6,735 bases of DNA from Alphaproteobacteria bacterium (GTDB lineage: Bacteria; Pseudomonadota; Alphaproteobacteria; Paracaedibacterales; CAIOTO01): the NCBI GenBank assembly GCA_030727085.1, contig JANRCF010000013.1:1-6735 (forward strand), in the 5' to 3' direction. The notes beneath the pieces were generated by a model. That model worked only from the letters and a program-made list of their open reading frames with translations. It was not told where the DNA came from and searched no databases. Shown piece by piece: positions 5,054-6,735 of the stretch. How positions within the stretch are numbered: the stretch's first letter is position 1; each line of letters starts with the position of its first letter. The translations under genes and the position numbers were made by a program.

Positions 5054-6735
5054 TTAAGCGCCAACAGCTTCTTGTTGAATGGCTACTACTTCTGAGCTGT
5101 ATCCAGGAACAGCTTTCATGCTCAGCTTAATTTTGCCACGATCATCAAAGCCAAGAACTTTAACTTGCACAACGTCACCAACATTAACAATATCAGTAAC
5201 TTTTGCAACGCGTCTATCAGCTAATTCACTCACGTGAACTAATCCGTCCTTTGCACCCATGAAATTCACAAATGCTCCAAATTCAGCTACTTTTACTACT
5301 GTTCCTGTATAAATTGCGCCAACTTCTGGGTCACCAGCAATTGACATAATTGTAGCAACGGCTTTATCAAGTGATTCTTGGCTGTGTGCAGCAACTGTTA
5401 CAGTGCCATCATCTTGAATATCAATTTTAGCACCAGTTGTTTCACAAATTTCGCGAATAACTTTACCACCAGAACCAATAACGTCACGAATCTTCTCACG
5501 ATTAATAGCGAACGTAGTCAAACGTGGCGCATTTTCGCTTACTGATGGACGCGCAGAAGTCATTGCTTTTGCCATTTCACCAAGAATATGCAAACGACCT
5601 TGCTTCGCTTGGTCAAGTGCTATTTTCATAATTTCAGGCGTTATGCTTGTAATTTTAATATCCATTTGAAGCGCTGTTACACCTGCTTCTGTCCCTGCAA
5701 CTTTAAAGTCCATATCACCTAAGTGATCCTCGTCACCAAGAATGTCTGATAGAACTGCAAACTTTTCATTTTCTTTAATCAAGCCCATAGCAATACCAGC
5801 AACTGCCTTTTCAAGAGGAACACCTGCGTCCATCATTGATAAAGATGCGCCGCAAACAGTGGCCATTGATGAAGACCCATTTGATTCGGTGATTTCAGAT
5901 ACAGTACGAAGTGTGTATGGGAATTGTGCTTTTGAAGGAACCATCGGTGCCATTGCACGCCATGCTAGCTTACCATGACCAATTTCGCGACGACCTGGCC
6001 CTGAAACTCGCCCGACTTCGCCAACCGAATAGGACGGAAAGTTATAATGCAACATGAAACGTTCACGGTATTCGCCATCAAGCGAGTCAATGATTTGCTC
6101 ATCTTGACCTGTGCCAAGTGTTGTAACAACCAATGCTTGTGTTTCACCGCGCGTGAATAATGCACTGCCATGCGTACGTGGTAATATACCAATTTCACAT
6201 ACGATAGGACGAATATCCGCTAAAGAACGGCCATCAACACGTTCAGATTTATTCAAGATATTGCCACGCAAGATGCTTGATTGCAGCTCTTCAAAAGCGA
6301 TCTCAATCAAACCTTCATGCTCACCAAACTCACTACTAAGAGCATCAATAAGCTTCAATCGTGCAGCGTCAATTGCCGCATAACGATCCTGCTTTGATTT
6401 ATGAGAGTATGCTTTTACTAAATCAGCTTCGATCACATCTTTTGTACGTTCTTTAACGATCTTAATAAGAGGATGTTCAGCAGCAGTAAGCCAAGCATCT
6501 TTTGACGCTTTTACTTTAAGTGATTCGATCATTTTAATAATTGGCTGAAAAGCTTCATGTGCAAAAACGACACCATCGAGCATTGTTTGCTCTGACAGCT
6601 CTTTTGCTTCAGATTCAACCATCAAAACGCCTTCTTTTGTACCAGCCACAACCAAATCAAGCGCACTCTCTTTGAGCTGAGCATATGTTGGATTCAATAC
6701 AAATTGACCATCAATATAACCAACACGTGCCGCAC
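5054..6735 (-). CDS. pnp: Polyribonucleotide nucleotidyltransferase (PNPase), N terminus cut by window
   Basis: PNPase degrades RNA 3' to 5' by phosphorolysis, releasing nucleoside diphosphates, as a cytoplasmic homotrimer. The window holds 559 codons plus two bases. By comparison with E. coli PNPase (about 711 aa), roughly the first 150 residues, most of the first RNase PH-like domain, are missing. The frame is already open at base 6735 and reads AARVGYIDGQFVLNPTYAQL, as expected for mid-protein. In order: end of RNase PH domain 1, the alpha-helical linker (about 6500-6300), RNase PH domain 2 with RTHGSALFTRGETQA, GRREIGHGKL, ESNGSSSMATVCGASL and the catalytic DEDHLGDMDFKVAG (Asp codons at 5734-5732 and 5716-5714), a KH domain with IGSGGKVI, then an S1 domain ending near 5110. 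The tail after S1 is short (about 18 residues). An intrinsic terminator follows, so this is the end of its transcription unit. rpsO, its common upstream neighbour, would lie outside. Confidence 0.98.
   Translation of the reverse strand, partial: AARVGYIDGQFVLNPTYAQLKESALDLVVAGTKEGVLMVESEAKELSEQTMLDGVVFAHEAFQPIIKMIESLKVKASKDAWLTAAEHPLIKIVKERTKDVIEADLVKAYSHKSKQDRYAAIDAARLKLIDALSSEFGEHEGLIEIAFEELQSSILRGNILNKSERVDGRSLADIRPIVCEIGILPRTHGSALFTRGETQALVVTTLGTGQDEQIIDSLDGEYRERFMLHYNFPSYSVGEVGRVSGPGRREIGHGKLAWRAMAPMVPSKAQFPYTLRTVSEITESNGSSSMATVCGASLSMMDAGVPLEKAVAGIAMGLIKENEKFAVLSDILGDEDHLGDMDFKVAGTEAGVTALQMDIKITSITPEIMKIALDQAKQGRLHILGEMAKAMTSARPSVSENAPRLTTFAINREKIRDVIGSGGKVIREICETTGAKIDIQDDGTVTVAAHSQESLDKAVATIMSIAGDPEVGAIYTGTVVKVAEFGAFVNFMGAKDGLVHVSELADRRVAKVTDIVNVGDVVQVKVLGFDDRGKIKLSMKAVPGYSSEVVAIQQEAVGA

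Noticed and set aside
6695..6697. TTG at 6697 as a start for a 547-residue pnp gene
   Set aside because: The same frame continues to the window edge with residues that match internal PNPase sequence (AARVGYIDGQFVLNP), so this Leu is mid-protein.
1..6735. CRISPR arrays, insertion sequences, tRNA/rRNA genes or a novel defence-type operon
   Set aside because: No spaced direct repeats, transposase frames, terminal inverted repeats or RNA-gene signatures were seen. All five coding regions are recognisable conserved genes.

Overview
The window holds five genes, all on the minus strand, so transcription runs from high to low coordinates: pnp (5' end cut by the window edge), glnA, tolB, an eipB-like gene, and metG (3' end cut by the other edge). 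The DNA is A+T-rich by eye. The EipB/DUF1849 family is essentially alphaproteobacterial. Together with an alphaproteobacterial-style MetRS that lacks the zinc-knuckle cysteines, this points to a low-GC alphaproteobacterium. A Holosporales-like or similar host-associated lineage would fit, but the sequence alone cannot fix the taxon. No mobile elements, CRISPR arrays, tRNAs or rRNAs were seen.

Layout: 6735-5054 is most of polynucleotide phosphorylase, followed by a clean intrinsic terminator (5019-4986). A sigma70-type promoter (4936-4908) then drives glnA (4865-3429), a type I glutamine synthetase. Between glnA and tolB lies a 12-bp-stem hairpin (3407-3364) overlapping a good candidate tolB promoter. 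tolB (3326-2001) is followed after 131 bp by a secreted EipB-like envelope protein (1869-814). Its stop codon lies within the Shine-Dalgarno sequence of metG (801-1), so eipB and metG are probably cotranscribed.

Functionally these are housekeeping genes: RNA turnover, ammonia assimilation, outer-membrane integrity (TolB and EipB, both periplasmic) and methionyl-tRNA charging. I see no obvious undescribed multi-gene system. The best points for a second look are in glnA: the adenylylation tyrosine is replaced by phenylalanine, an active-site loop is one residue shorter than in E. coli, and there is neither glnB nor a sigma54 promoter next to it. Others are the strand-polarised hairpin/promoter overlap before tolB, tolB standing apart from tolQRA and pal, and an EipB homologue with a long linker and only one mature cysteine.
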